Source of the DNA: Methylocaldum sp002005105 | GTDB taxonomy: Bacteria; Pseudomonadota; Gammaproteobacteria; Methylococcales; Methylococcaceae | Assembly (NCBI RefSeq): GCF_051027545.1 | Contig: NZ_CP194902.1 | Location: 868,001-932,000, forward strand | DNA: 64,000 nucleotides | Reading direction: 5' to 3' | Shown here: positions 49,891 to 62,688 of the stretch, piece after piece | Numbering within the stretch: the stretch's first letter is position 1 | How the letters are laid out: each line of letters begins with the position of its first letter | Position numbers and translations under genes: made by a program | Notes under the pieces: model-generated | Databases searched by the model: none | Told to the model about the DNA's origin: nothing | Seen by the model: the letters and a program-made list of their open reading frames with translations, nothing else

Positions 49891-50110
49891 GTGGATGGCC
49901 GAAGGTCGTTGCGTTAGCAACGGTCGTAGGCCATCCACAAGGCATCGCGACCGGGCGTCGAGCCATTGTGGAGCCAGGTTCCGACCCCTTGTCGGGTCGG
50001 GACCGGTCGAACGCAGGGCGTCCGGGGCGCCGCAGGCAATAACTTGTCGCCAAGTTTTTGCTCCTTTTGGTGACTCGGAAGTCCCAAAAGGTTTTGCAAA
50101 AAATGGCGAC
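49891..50110. repeat. Pair of hairpins before a small membrane protein gene
   Basis: Two hairpins: GTGGATGGCC (49891-49900) with GGCCATCCAC (49929-49938), and GTCGCCA (50046-50052) with TGGCGAC (50104-50110), the latter enclosing CCTTTTGG/CCAAAAGG. The second ends 22 bases before the next start codon, so it could shape the leader of that transcript. No gene lies in the stretch. Confidence 0.6.
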
Positions 50111-50132
50111 ACAATCGACAAGGAGAAAAACC

Positions 50133-50321
50133 ATGGCAGAAAGAAGATCTGAATCCGCCCCCTCCCATTGGCTTGTGAATCGGCTAACGGAAAAGAGCAC
50201 CTGGAGCGGTTTGAGCTTGGTTGTCATCTGTAGCTTGGTTCTTTTGGGGCTGCCAATCGTAAGAACTCTGGCGTGGGTGGGACTGGCTTACGGCCTTTAT
50301 TCGATGTTTTCGGCCGATTAG
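50133..50321 (+). CDS. Small single-pass membrane protein of 62 residues
   Basis: A 62-residue protein with AAGGAG seven bases upstream. The charged N-terminus (MAERRSESAPSHWLVNRLTEKS) is followed by hydrophobic residues 27-57 (LVVICSLVLLGLPIVRTLAWVG). No family is recognised. The good ribosome binding site and the hydrophobic pattern support translation. It is one of several such mini proteins near the rRNA operon. Confidence 0.65.
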   Translation: MAERRSESAPSHWLVNRLTEKSTWSGLSLVVICSLVLLGLPIVRTLAWVGLAYGLYSMFSAD

Positions 50322-50587
50322 CTGCCCCGGAACGACTCACGTTGCGGGCTCGAGCGAAATTCTTCCAGCCATTGGCTCCGGATCGCGCATTTCGAAGGAC
50401 TAAGCGAAAAGCGAAGTAGTTGAGCTTTTCCCTACTTCTTCGGCGTCCTGTAAGCAATTCTACTTAGTTGCGTCGCAGCGAATTCCGTAGGGTAATAGTC
50501 TCTGTCAACGTGAGCAAGCCGAGTGCAGCATACCGAGCAATTGGGTGTGATCAATTTTTCTTTTTTGTACCAGCGGAGGTTAGCAAG

Positions 50588-50773
50588 ATGGCACAACAAC
50601 CAGGACAAGGGCAGCCGGAACAACCTAAGAAAGATTATTTCTGGTTCTACATTGGCGGATTGATTATCGTGGTGATTGTTGGAGTTCTTTTGTTGAAAGG
50701 TCGAGAAATGTCTAGCGTGCCTTATGATGCTTATGAGGAGACCAAAAAAGAGGTTGAGCAACAAACAAAATAA
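50588..50773 (+). CDS. Small single-pass membrane protein of 61 residues
   Basis: A 61-residue protein with GGAGG nine bases before the ATG. A Gln/Pro-rich start (MAQQPGQGQPEQPKKDYFWF) leads into one transmembrane helix (YIGGLIIVVIVGVLLL), then a polar tail ending EEVEQQTK-like. No family is recognised, and its small size prevents functional inference. Transcription direction is the same as the gene at 50133. Confidence 0.62.
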   Translation: MAQQPGQGQPEQPKKDYFWFYIGGLIIVVIVGVLLLKGREMSSVPYDAYEETKKEVEQQTK

Positions 50774-50969
50774 CTGTGGAGCAGTGCTGATCAAGGTATT
50801 CGAGACGACCGGCGTACGCAGAAAACCCGGCTTCGACCGGGTTTTTTGTCTGCAATACGTCTCGCGCGGCAGCATCCGGAAATGCGACAAAATTCCGCGC
50901 CGGTAACAATGCTTGCCGATTTGGGCGAAGCTTGAAACGACTATAGTGTAAGAAATTTGGGGAAGGAGT

Positions 50970-51156
50970 ATGGACCGGTCAATTAATGAAAAACATCGAT
51001 CTTCCCTGAACAGCATTTTATTCGATCAACTGCGCTAATAGCGATACCTTTTATCCCTATACGTTCACACCCGAATGCTCAACTCGCTGCGATGGAGGTA
51101 AGTGTGACTGCATCGCCTGTCAGCAGCCACACGAATGCATCGCGTCGATAGTTTAG
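50970..51156 (+). pseudogene. Frameshifted paralogue of the Cys-rich protein
   Basis: GGAAGGAG precedes an ATG at 50970 that reads 22 codons and stops. In the next frame, which ends at 51156, a peptide continues as TFTPECSTRCDGGKCDCIAC, aligning with the C-terminal part of the Cys-rich protein at 24097-24279. The total length (187 bp) would match one gene plus a one-base shift. It has five cysteines in the same spacing but lost the two most N-terminal ones. It may be a true pseudogene, a sequencing error or a frameshifted gene. Confidence 0.6.
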
Positions 51157-51225
51157 CTAACAATACATTGGCGTCACCGGTAGACGGTCTCGTGTCAATG
51201 ACACTGAGCAGCGACAAAAGAATAA

Positions 51226-51257
51226 GGCCCCGTTGCCATTTAGGCGACGGGGCTTTG
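51226..51257 (-). terminator. rRNA operon terminator
   Basis: Stem GCCCCGTCGCC/GGCAACGGGGC on the minus strand followed by CTTATTCTTTTG, just after the 5S gene. The T-run is broken, so confidence is moderate. Confidence 0.7.
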
Positions 51258-51267
51258 GGTAAGAGGT

Positions 51268-51381
51268 GCCTGGCGGTGACCTACTTTCGCACAGGGATCT
51301 GCACTATCATCGGCGCTGAGCGGTTTCACTTCCGAGGTCGGGATGGGGTCGGGTGGTTCCCGCTCGCTCTGGCCACCAGGC
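51268..51381 (-). rRNA. rrf: 5S ribosomal RNA
   Basis: On the minus strand it begins GCCTGGTGGCCAGAGCGAGC and includes the conserved ACCACCCGACCCCATC and CGAAAGTAGGTCACC, ending GCCAGGC, which pairs with the 5' end. About 114 nt. It is the last gene of the rRNA operon. Confidence 0.93.
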
Positions 51382-51477
51382 AAAACTGGTTTTGAGTCGA
51401 GCTTTTATTTTTTAGCTCTTCACTCGGACAACGTACACGGCGTTTGTGTCATCACCCAAACGGTTTGGGTGTTATAT

Positions 51478-54366
<2,889 letters not shown>

Positions 54367-54473
54367 ATATAACCCCAACTCGTCTGGGATCATATGCATG
54401 CTGACACAGAACGCTCGCTTTCAGAATGGCTTGCGCCATTCCCACTCGCGTTTACAGTGTACGTTGTCCAAGT

Positions 54474-54484
54474 TGTTAAAGAGC
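54474..54484 (-). promoter_or_regulatory. boxA antitermination element before 23S
   Basis: GCTCTTTAACA on the minus strand in the 16S-23S spacer, the boxA consensus for rRNA antitermination. Confidence 0.8.
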
Positions 54485-54563
54485 TGTCGTCATCGCTTAA
54501 GCAATGACTCGCAAGCGTGTCGGATTCACACCAAGCCGCTTGCGACTCATTACTCCAGGATAG

Positions 54564-54639
54564 TGGTGGAGCCAGGGAGGATCGAACTCCCGACCTCCTG
54601 CGTGCAAGGCAGGCGCTCTCCCAGCTGAGCTATGGCCCC
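54564..54639 (-). tRNA. tRNA-Ala (TGC)
   Basis: 76 nt beginning GGGGCCATAGCTCAGCTGGG with anticodon TGC (loop CTTGCACG) and encoded CCA end. Acceptor, D, anticodon and T stems all pair. It lies in the spacer of the rRNA operon. Confidence 0.97.
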
Positions 54640-54648
54640 CGAAAGTCA

Positions 54649-54725
<77 letters not shown>

Positions 54726-54843
54726 GCGCTCATTCGATTCAAGTCTGCGCCTTCGGCTTTCGAGTTCCGAGCAACAGACCCGTGCTCTTAACGGCTGATC
54801 AAGCAATGGTTGTGGACACTTGCATCCTTGAGCGGTTCTCAAT

Positions 54844-56384
<1,541 letters not shown>

Positions 56385-56511
56385 AAACTTACTCTCCGAT
56401 TGCTCGGATTAATTTGACTCGACGTGCGCTTGACTTAATGAAGCGCCTCGTCGAAATCTGGTCAAACTCGCCCAATTCGACACAAGCGCCCACACCATTG
56501 CTTGATCAATC

Positions 56512-56522
56512 TGTTAAAGAGC
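56512..56522 (-). promoter_or_regulatory. boxA antitermination element in the 16S leader
   Basis: GCTCTTTAACA on the minus strand in the leader between the rRNA promoter and 16S, identical to the one before 23S. Confidence 0.82.
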
Positions 56523-56549
56523 TTTCGGCGTCCGCCGCAAAGAAGGATC

Positions 56550-56577
56550 ATTATAAAGACTTTCCATTCCGTGTCAA
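56550..56577 (-). promoter_or_regulatory. Consensus sigma-70 rRNA promoter
   Basis: On the minus strand TTGACA (56577-56572), a 16-bp spacer and TATAAT (56555-56550), both perfect consensus hexamers, about 160 bp upstream of 16S. It is followed by boxA, so this is the rRNA operon promoter. The remaining sequence to 57152 holds no supported gene. Confidence 0.92.
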
Positions 56578-57152
56578 CCCCTCTCTCTCCCTCCCCGCCA
56601 CCCGCGGCACTCAAAACCGCCAGCACCGGAAGAGCTGCACATTATTCCCTAACCCACCCCCCCCTGTCAACTGCTCGGGTTTTAAAAGTCAACTTACCAC
56701 CCAAACCCAAACCAATCCTGCGGCGAGTTAATCGACCGCATATCTATCACGAGCTTGACGCATTAGCTCAATGATCTGATTGCCATTAAATTTTAGAACG
56801 CAGCAACAGCAATCTCGCCTCCCCTTAGGAACCTCAGTCTTTAAGACGGTCTATTACTAGCCCTCGTTCGCAAGGGCATAACCATTAACTGGCCTATTCT
56901 GGTCGTCCCTCGATCGCGGGATATCGATGCCTGACGGCTATACGTTCGACGAGGCGAACGCGGTTCGTCATTGTCATACGTTCGTAATATTTCGGTAACG
57001 AAATAGTCATAGTCTCCCCTTAATCTTTTGTTGCTTTGGCGCGATCGATTGTTGAGATGTAACCAACAGCCCAAAAAATGGGCATATGCCAAAAAGTTGC
57101 GTCGGCTCTAGAGGCGCAATTCTTCGAGCACAGTTTTACGATTGGGGGAACA

Positions 57153-58700
57153 ATGAGATTTAAACACTTAGCCTGTGCGATGTCCGTTGCATTTACCGGA
57201 GTCGGCGCGAATAACGCGTATGCACTCGACCTTTATATGGACAGCAAGACCAAGCAAATTTACGCAGAACCCGGTCCGGGGCGCGTACGACTCGGCAACT
57301 TTGAAAGAGTCGACGAAGAAGCGACCGAAGAACCCAAAACGCCTAAGAAAGCCGCAAATTCCAAGGGGGACGGCGACCAGATTAGAGCCGTAGAGGCACG
57401 CCTTAATAAAAAAATCGATGCTTTAGCCAATAAGCCCAAAGCTCCGGATGACGCCAAGGTCACTCTTGGCGCAAAGGGACTTCAGTTTCAATCGAACGAC
57501 GGAAACTTCAAATTCGCCATCAACGGGCGCCTCCATGCGGACGCCGCCATCCAGTCCGGCGACAAGTTTGTAACTTATAACGACAACGATCCTAGTAACG
57601 GAAGCTTCGATCCTGCCGACGAAGAAGCGACAAAGAGAGATCTCGACTCCGGCACCGAACTCCGCCGTGTCCGTATCGAGGTCGCCGGCCAGTTCTTCAA
57701 CGACTGGAAATTCAAGCTGCAACCGGACTATGCCGACGAGCAAGTCAGACTCAAGGACGCGTTCGTAAAATACACCGGTTTCGACTGGGGCGAATGGACC
57801 ATCGGCCAAAGCAAGCAACCGTACAGCTTTCAGCAGATGATGAGTTCCAACGACATGCCGTTTATGGAACGTTCGTTGGAGTATGCTTTCACCGATGTTT
57901 CTGTGAACCGTGCGATTGGCCTCCGCTATGATCATTACGGTCGCACATGGACCGCCGCAGCTGGCATTTATGGCGATACGGCAACACGGCAAGCTGACAG
58001 CGCGGCGGACGACGAAGGCTGGGGCGCGTCGGGGCGCGCTACTTGGGCTCCCTGGTTTAAACCGGGCGAGCTGTTCCATGTCGGCGCTTCTGCCGCTTAC
58101 CGAGTACCGCAGCAGGGCGACAAAACCGTTCGGTATCGCAATCGCCCCACTCACATCGATCACTTCTATCCGATCGATACCGGGAATATCGGAAATATCG
58201 ACGATGAGGTGTTTTTCAACGCCGAGGCAACGGGCGCCTACGGCCCCGTTTCGTTCGAAAGCGAATATAACGTGGCCTATTTGCAACGGAACGGGGATGG
58301 AACCGAAGACGCCAAGTTCGACGGTTGGCACTTCGACGTGATGTATAGCCTGACCGGCGAATCGCGGGCCGCCGCCTACGATCCGAAAGATGCCGTCATT
58401 AAGCGTTTAACGCCCAATCGAAACTTTGACTTGGCCGGCGGCTGGGGCGCCTGGGAACTCAAAGGCCGCATTTCGCAAGTCAACATGAACAAGATCGGTA
58501 CGCCCGGCGAACGTGGCGGACGCGAGACAGCGGCGACCCTCGGCGTCAACTGGTATCTGAATCCGTGGTTCCGGTTGATGCTGGACTACACCCATGTGAT
58601 CGATATAGATCTCGGCACCGCCGGGACAAGTCGAGCACTTCTCGAAGGGGATCCGTCAGATCTCGACACGGTTCAGATGCGTGGCTCCCTGGCCTTCTAA
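57153..58700 (+). CDS. Phosphate-selective (OprO/OprP-type) porin
   Basis: A 515-residue outer-membrane protein. The ATG at 57153 gives signal peptide MRFKHLACAMSVAFTGVGANNAYA (cleavage near 24). An N-terminal coiled coil (about 60-105, QIRAVEARLNKKIDALAN) is followed by a 16-stranded-barrel-like body with GRLHADAAIQ, ELRRVRIEVAGQFFNDWKFK, WTIGQSKQPYSFQQMM and TLGVNWYLNPWFRLMLDYTHV, and a terminal Phe. This matches Pfam Porin_O_P of phosphate- or pyrophosphate-selective channels. The actual anion cannot be told. A terminator follows at 58731. Confidence 0.9.
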   Translation: MRFKHLACAMSVAFTGVGANNAYALDLYMDSKTKQIYAEPGPGRVRLGNFERVDEEATEEPKTPKKAANSKGDGDQIRAVEARLNKKIDALANKPKAPDDAKVTLGAKGLQFQSNDGNFKFAINGRLHADAAIQSGDKFVTYNDNDPSNGSFDPADEEATKRDLDSGTELRRVRIEVAGQFFNDWKFKLQPDYADEQVRLKDAFVKYTGFDWGEWTIGQSKQPYSFQQMMSSNDMPFMERSLEYAFTDVSVNRAIGLRYDHYGRTWTAAAGIYGDTATRQADSAADDEGWGASGRATWAPWFKPGELFHVGASAAYRVPQQGDKTVRYRNRPTHIDHFYPIDTGNIGNIDDEVFFNAEATGAYGPVSFESEYNVAYLQRNGDGTEDAKFDGWHFDVMYSLTGESRAAAYDPKDAVIKRLTPNRNFDLAGGWGAWELKGRISQVNMNKIGTPGERGGRETAATLGVNWYLNPWFRLMLDYTHVIDIDLGTAGTSRALLEGDPSDLDTVQMRGSLAF

Positions 58701-58730
58701 ACGAGCCATTTAGCTCATCTGTCAAACCGA

Positions 58731-58758
58731 GAACCCCGCGAAAGCGGGGTTCGTCTTT
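58731..58758 (+). terminator. Intrinsic terminator after porin gene
   Basis: Stem GAACCCCGC/GCGGGGTTC with a GAAA loop, followed by GTCTTT, 31 bases after the porin stop. Confidence 0.8.
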
Positions 58759-58911
58759 GATACGCCGCAGATACCTGCTCCAAAGCATGCCACCTGACCG
58801 GCGCAGCTGTGCTTGCTTGCTTTACATTGTTATGATTTCTAAGGCTTTTCAATGTCATAACTTACCCCGCAGCGGTAGCCTTATCCAAAATCTAACAGGG
58901 AACACTGTTTC

Positions 58912-59865
58912 ATGGAATTCAAGGATTATTACAAGATCATGGGTGTATCCAGAGACGCCTCGCAAGAGGATATAAAGCGAGCCTATCGCAAGCTCGCCCG
59001 CAAATATCATCCAGACGTCAGCAAGGAACGTAATGCCGAGGAGCGCTTCAAGGAACTTGGCGAGGCTTATGAAGTTTTGAAAGACCCGGAAAAGCGCGCG
59101 GCTTACGATCAAATCGCGGCCGGTCGCCAGCACGGCGAACGTTTTACGCCTCCACCCGACTGGGCATTTGACTTCGACTTTGGTGGTGGCGGTTTTACGG
59201 GGAGCGACGCAAGCGGATTTAGCGATTTTTTCGACAGCCTATTCGGCCGGGCTACGCGAGGCGGGCGGCGAGAACCCCGTAGCGGCTGGACCGGACCTCT
59301 ATCTGGCCAGGATCAATATGCCAACATTTACATCAGCCTCGACGAGGCATTCTCGGGAGGGACTCAAACGGTTACTCTTGCGAGCCCGGAAATCGATGCA
59401 AAAGGCAGGGTTGTTAACAAGACCCGCACCTTAAACGTCAAGATACCGAAAGGCGTCAAAGAAGGACAACGCATTCGCCTGTCCGGGCAGGGCGGATCGG
59501 GTCGGCTGGGCGGCACGGCGGGTGATCTTTATCTGGAAATACGATTTAAGCCTCATCCATTCTTTCGCGCCGAAGGCGCGGATATCTCGCTGGAGTTGCC
59601 AGTAACGCCCTGGGAGGCCGCTCTCGGACTTTCGGTTCCCACACCGACGTTAGGCGGCAAAGTCGAACTCAAGCTCCCTCCTAACTCTCAAAGTGGGCAG
59701 AGGCTGCGCTTAAAAGGCCGCGGGCTGCCCTGCACTCCACCAGGAGATCAAATTGTAACTCTGCGCATCGTGATTCCGGAGGCCACAACCGCGGAGGCCA
59801 AGTCTCTCTATAGAAAGATGGCCGAGGTCATGCCGATGAATCCACGGGCGCATATGGGAGCGTGA
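58912..59865 (+). CDS. cbpA: DnaJ-family co-chaperone CbpA
   Basis: A 317-residue co-chaperone. The J domain is residues 1-70 (KDYYKIMGVSRDASQEDIKRAYRKLARKYHPDVSKE, with the HPD tripeptide). A Gly/Phe-rich linker (FDFDFGGGGFTG) leads to the C-terminal substrate-binding domains (about 130-310: SLDEAFSGGTQTVTL, VKIPKGVKEGQRIRLSGQG, LKGRGLP). There is no Cys-rich zinc domain, which defines the CbpA class. It works with DnaK and can bind curved DNA. The next gene is its modulator CbpM, 2 bases after the stop. Confidence 0.94.
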   Translation: MEFKDYYKIMGVSRDASQEDIKRAYRKLARKYHPDVSKERNAEERFKELGEAYEVLKDPEKRAAYDQIAAGRQHGERFTPPPDWAFDFDFGGGGFTGSDASGFSDFFDSLFGRATRGGRREPRSGWTGPLSGQDQYANIYISLDEAFSGGTQTVTLASPEIDAKGRVVNKTRTLNVKIPKGVKEGQRIRLSGQGGSGRLGGTAGDLYLEIRFKPHPFFRAEGADISLELPVTPWEAALGLSVPTPTLGGKVELKLPPNSQSGQRLRLKGRGLPCTPPGDQIVTLRIVIPEATTAEAKSLYRKMAEVMPMNPRAHMGA

Positions 59866-59867
59866 AC

Positions 59868-60170
59868 ATGACGAATCGGACCGCTACCTCCTCGTCCGGT
59901 ATGGTATTGGACGAAACGATTAAACTATCTCTGGTAGATGTATGCGAGGCATGCAGAGTCGACGCGGAATCCATTTTTGAAATGGTTAACGAAGGAATTG
60001 TCGATCCAGAAGGCTCGGAGCCGATGAATTGGCAATTCAATACCGCCGCGTTACGGCGCTTGCAAACGGCGTTACATCTGCAACGCGATCTCGGGGTTAA
60101 CCTGCCCGGCGCGGCACTGGCATTGGATTTACTCGAAGAACTCGAGGCTTTACGCCGGCGCGCGCTGTAA
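59868..60170 (+). CDS. cbpM: Chaperone modulatory protein CbpM
   Basis: A 100-residue protein; ATG at 59868 preferred over the GTG at 59862 that overlaps the cbpA stop. The MerR-like helix-turn-helix fold is seen in LSLVDVCEACRVDAESIFEMVNEGIV, WQFNTAALRRLQTALHLQRDLGVN and LPGAALALDLLEELEAL. CbpM binds the J domain of CbpA and inhibits it. The direct juxtaposition to cbpA supports the assignment. Confidence 0.88.
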   Translation: MTNRTATSSSGMVLDETIKLSLVDVCEACRVDAESIFEMVNEGIVDPEGSEPMNWQFNTAALRRLQTALHLQRDLGVNLPGAALALDLLEELEALRRRAL

Positions 60171-60190
60171 GTGACATTTTAGGGCCTTCT

Positions 60191-60742
60191 ATGAACACGC
60201 TGAACCACATACACCACGGTCTACACCATACTTTGCATTCGCTTGCCGAAGGCTGGTCTGCCTTGAAACAACGAGCGTCCCATGCACTCACGCGCTTTAC
60301 ACTTCGCGAGCCTCCTCACGAAGGGGGAAAATTGACGCAGGGAGCGTCGCGATGGGGTTTATTGCCAGCGGAAGTGCGGGAGGAGAATGATCGGATTACG
60401 ATCGATATAGAAATCCCGGGAATGGAGGCCGACGATTTCGAAATACAAATCCTCGAAGATCAGCTAATCGTCCGGGGCGAAAAGCGAAATGCGCACGAGG
60501 GAAGCATTGGCGAACGTTATTTTCTGTTGGAACGAGCCTATGGTTTTTTTGAGCGGGTCATACATCTGCCTGCCGAGATTGACCAGGACAACATAAAGGC
60601 GCGTTACCGGCGCGGAGTTTTATCGATTTCGTTGCCCAAATCCAGCCATAACCATTCGCAACGGATAACGGTGACTACAGCATCAAAAGCATACCAATCA
60701 GTTTCGCACTACTACCGGCGTGCAAAAATTCAGGGAACATGA
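60191..60742 (+). CDS. Hsp20/alpha-crystallin small heat shock protein
   Basis: A 183-residue small heat shock protein following cbpM by 20 bases, so part of one chaperone unit. The His-rich N-terminus (MNTLNHIHHGLHHTLHS) is unusual. The alpha-crystallin domain is residues 60-155: PAEVREENDRITIDIEIPGM, DDFEIQILEDQLIVRGEKR, FFERVIHLPAEIDQDNIKARY and GVLSISLPKS. It holds unfolding proteins for refolding by DnaK/DnaJ. The end (TASKAYQSVSHYYRRAK) overlaps the convergent epimerase gene by 13 bases. Confidence 0.92.
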   Translation: MNTLNHIHHGLHHTLHSLAEGWSALKQRASHALTRFTLREPPHEGGKLTQGASRWGLLPAEVREENDRITIDIEIPGMEADDFEIQILEDQLIVRGEKRNAHEGSIGERYFLLERAYGFFERVIHLPAEIDQDNIKARYRRGVLSISLPKSSHNHSQRITVTTASKAYQSVSHYYRRAKIQGT

Positions 60743-61650
60743 GGTTTGTTTGACGCAAGCGTATCCTGCAACGCCAGCCCTAAGGTGTTATACAAAAACT
60801 TAAAGTCCTGGCCCTGAAAACGCTTGGGAATCACCCGCTGACTCCCCAGCATCAACTCCGCCATTTCGCCGGCACCCAGCCTGAGAAGCCATGCCGGAAC
60901 GGTTAGTAGCGCGGGCCGTCTCAAAACGTTTGCCAAACATTGAGTAAACTCATCGTTGCGCACCGGTTCAGGTGCCGTTAGGTTGAACGCTCCGTCGAGA
61001 GCCGGCGACTCCAATAAATACTGAGTCATCGCAACGTGATCGTTTATGTGAACCCAAGACATCCATTGCTTACCATCGCCAAGCCGCGCACCTAACCCAA
61101 GCTTGAACGGAAGCAGCATTTTTTGCAGAAATCCGCCATTCTTGCCGATGACCAATCCGGTCCGAAGCAGGCATACCCGAACGCCGTATTCCCTTGCACT
61201 TAATGCGACACGCTCCCATGCCTCGCATAGTTCTTGGCCGAACTCGCCCCGTACCGGGGGCGAATTTTCATCAAGGATTTCGTTCCCCTGATCACCGTAG
61301 ACTCCAACCGCTGATCCGCTGATAAGCACCGTCGGCTTGGAATTGGCATTACGGATCGCGTCGATGAGATGCTCGGTCAGGGTGACTCGACTATTCCATA
61401 GAATTTGTTTTCGTTGCTCACTCCAACGGGGGCCGATAATGGGTTCTCCCGCTAAATTGATCACAGCGTCGAAATGTTGATCCGACGTCCATTCGGCTAA
61501 ACTTTTCAGCGCGACCACTCCGATCCCGCACTTTCCGGGCACTGTCTCAGGCTTTCGACTAAGCACGGTCAACTGATGACCTGCGCCAAGCAGTGCTTTA
61601 CATAAGCTCCTGCCGATAAACCCAGTTCCGCCAGTGATGAATATTCGCAT
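60730..61650 (-). CDS. TIGR01777 family NAD-dependent epimerase-like protein
   Basis: A 306-residue protein. The Rossmann start is MRIFITGGTGFIGRSLCKALL. The typical TIGR01777 blocks follow: AVINLAGEPIIGPRWSEQRK, ISGSAVGVYGDQGNEILDE, RTGLVIGKNGGFLQKMLLPF, MSWVHINDHV and the C-terminal AEMLLGSQRVIPKRFQG-like region. The E. coli member YfcH has no assigned reaction; the family is linked to cell envelope or division in some genomes. It is convergent with the chaperone operon, with a 13-bp overlap. Confidence 0.92.
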   Translation of the reverse strand: MRIFITGGTGFIGRSLCKALLGAGHQLTVLSRKPETVPGKCGIGVVALKSLAEWTSDQHFDAVINLAGEPIIGPRWSEQRKQILWNSRVTLTEHLIDAIRNANSKPTVLISGSAVGVYGDQGNEILDENSPPVRGEFGQELCEAWERVALSAREYGVRVCLLRTGLVIGKNGGFLQKMLLPFKLGLGARLGDGKQWMSWVHINDHVAMTQYLLESPALDGAFNLTAPEPVRNDEFTQCLANVLRRPALLTVPAWLLRLGAGEMAELMLGSQRVIPKRFQGQDFKFLYNTLGLALQDTLASNKPHVP

Positions 61651-61951
61651 ATTTCCTCCCCCTCCCTTGGCAAGGATGTAAACAACCCCTTATTTCCTAT
61701 CGACGAACTGCTTTCCCAGAGGGCGCGAGCTTCGCACCCGAAAAACAGCTCTCGTAGAAAAAGAGGGCAAGCAATTATAACGGGTGGTGGATTTGGGGCA
61801 CCAGAATCGATTGGTTTCGGGAATGGCTAGGCTATTTGCCCAGCTAGACGAGCGGTGGAGGAGAAGTCTTACGAGGAAGTGGCAAGGATAGGATTGTTAA
61901 CTAAGATTAAAAACTTATAAGGTAACGCCTATGCTTGCCACATTTGGTGGC
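61651..61951. other. Intergenic stretch before mini protein gene
   Basis: About 300 bp between the start of the epimerase gene and the stop of the mini protein gene. It must carry the promoter of the epimerase gene but I cannot assign hexamers with confidence. No gene. Confidence 0.4.
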
Positions 61952-62077
61952 CTATTTCTTGTCGTCGTCGCTGAAAACCCAACGGACGAAGAAGACGGCA
62001 GCAGCTATAACTACGATAGTGACCACCATACCCATCGGGGTTCTCATTTTTTCAACTAAATCTAGTATGGCTCCCAT
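61952..62077 (-). CDS. Small single-pass membrane protein of 41 residues
   Basis: A 41-residue protein on the minus strand: MGAILDLVEKMRTPMGMVVT, then a single hydrophobic helix and a charged end with Asp/Lys. The upstream AGGTTAAG is a modest ribosome binding site. No family is known to me. It joins the set of very small membrane proteins in this part of the window. Confidence 0.58.
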   Translation of the reverse strand: MGAILDLVEKMRTPMGMVVTIVVIAAAVFFVRWVFSDDDKK

Positions 62078-62272
62078 TTCTTAACCTACCTTATTTGGTT
62101 TTATCGAAAATCTTAATAGCAGAACAATGCTATCGCGCCGGTTATCTTACCGTCTGAGCTAGCGCTGTCAAGTCGCTGGACGTCTGTCACGAGCGGCCCA
62201 ACGGATCGATCCGTTAATCGTAGCAACAAAAACGGTACGTAAACCAGCCGCGCCTTTATGATTCAGTGACAC

Positions 62273-62307
62273 AAAAAAACCTGGATGAAGAAACCTTCAT
62301 CCAGGTT
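62273..62307 (-). terminator. Intrinsic terminator for small lipoprotein gene
   Basis: On the minus strand a perfect 13-bp stem (AACCTGGATGAAG/CTTCATCCAGGTT) with a 4-base loop followed by seven T, about 90 bases after the stop of the lipoprotein gene at 62397. Confidence 0.93.
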
Positions 62308-62396
62308 AATATCGGTGCCTTTAAAGGCTAAAAGCTAATTATTAAAAGCTACTGCCGCTTCGTACAAAGGGCAGAAAGACTTATCAAAAATAAAAA

Positions 62397-62516
62397 TTAA
62401 AGGCTCGGGGATACGGTGGTCGAGATCTTCTGTTTGTCACCGTCAGGAGAGTTACCGCAAGCAATCACTCCCAGAGCTACCATGACCAAGCTGATAACGC
62501 ATGCCAATTTTTTCAT
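62397..62516 (-). CDS. Small lipoprotein of 39 residues
   Basis: A 39-residue lipoprotein: MKKLACVISLVMVALGVIAC (lipidated Cys20), then a short polar tail (GNSPDGDKQKISTTVSPSL). GAGGA lies upstream of the ATG and a strong terminator follows, so it is probably a real one-gene unit. The plan is like the mini lipoprotein at 49290-49436 but the tails differ. Function unknown. Confidence 0.72.
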   Translation of the reverse strand: MKKLACVISLVMVALGVIACGNSPDGDKQKISTTVSPSL

Positions 62517-62688
62517 AAGATCCTCCTCAATTTCCAAAGCTTTAAGATTTTTTAGTTGGTAGTGCATGTAGCACGGAATCTTTTATAAAGAAGATTTCCC
62601 GAAAATGCAAGGGGCAGAAAGGGCGGAACGTTTGAACCCACGCACCCGCCTAGCACGGGCAGAAAACACGAGGTACCGATTGGATCAT

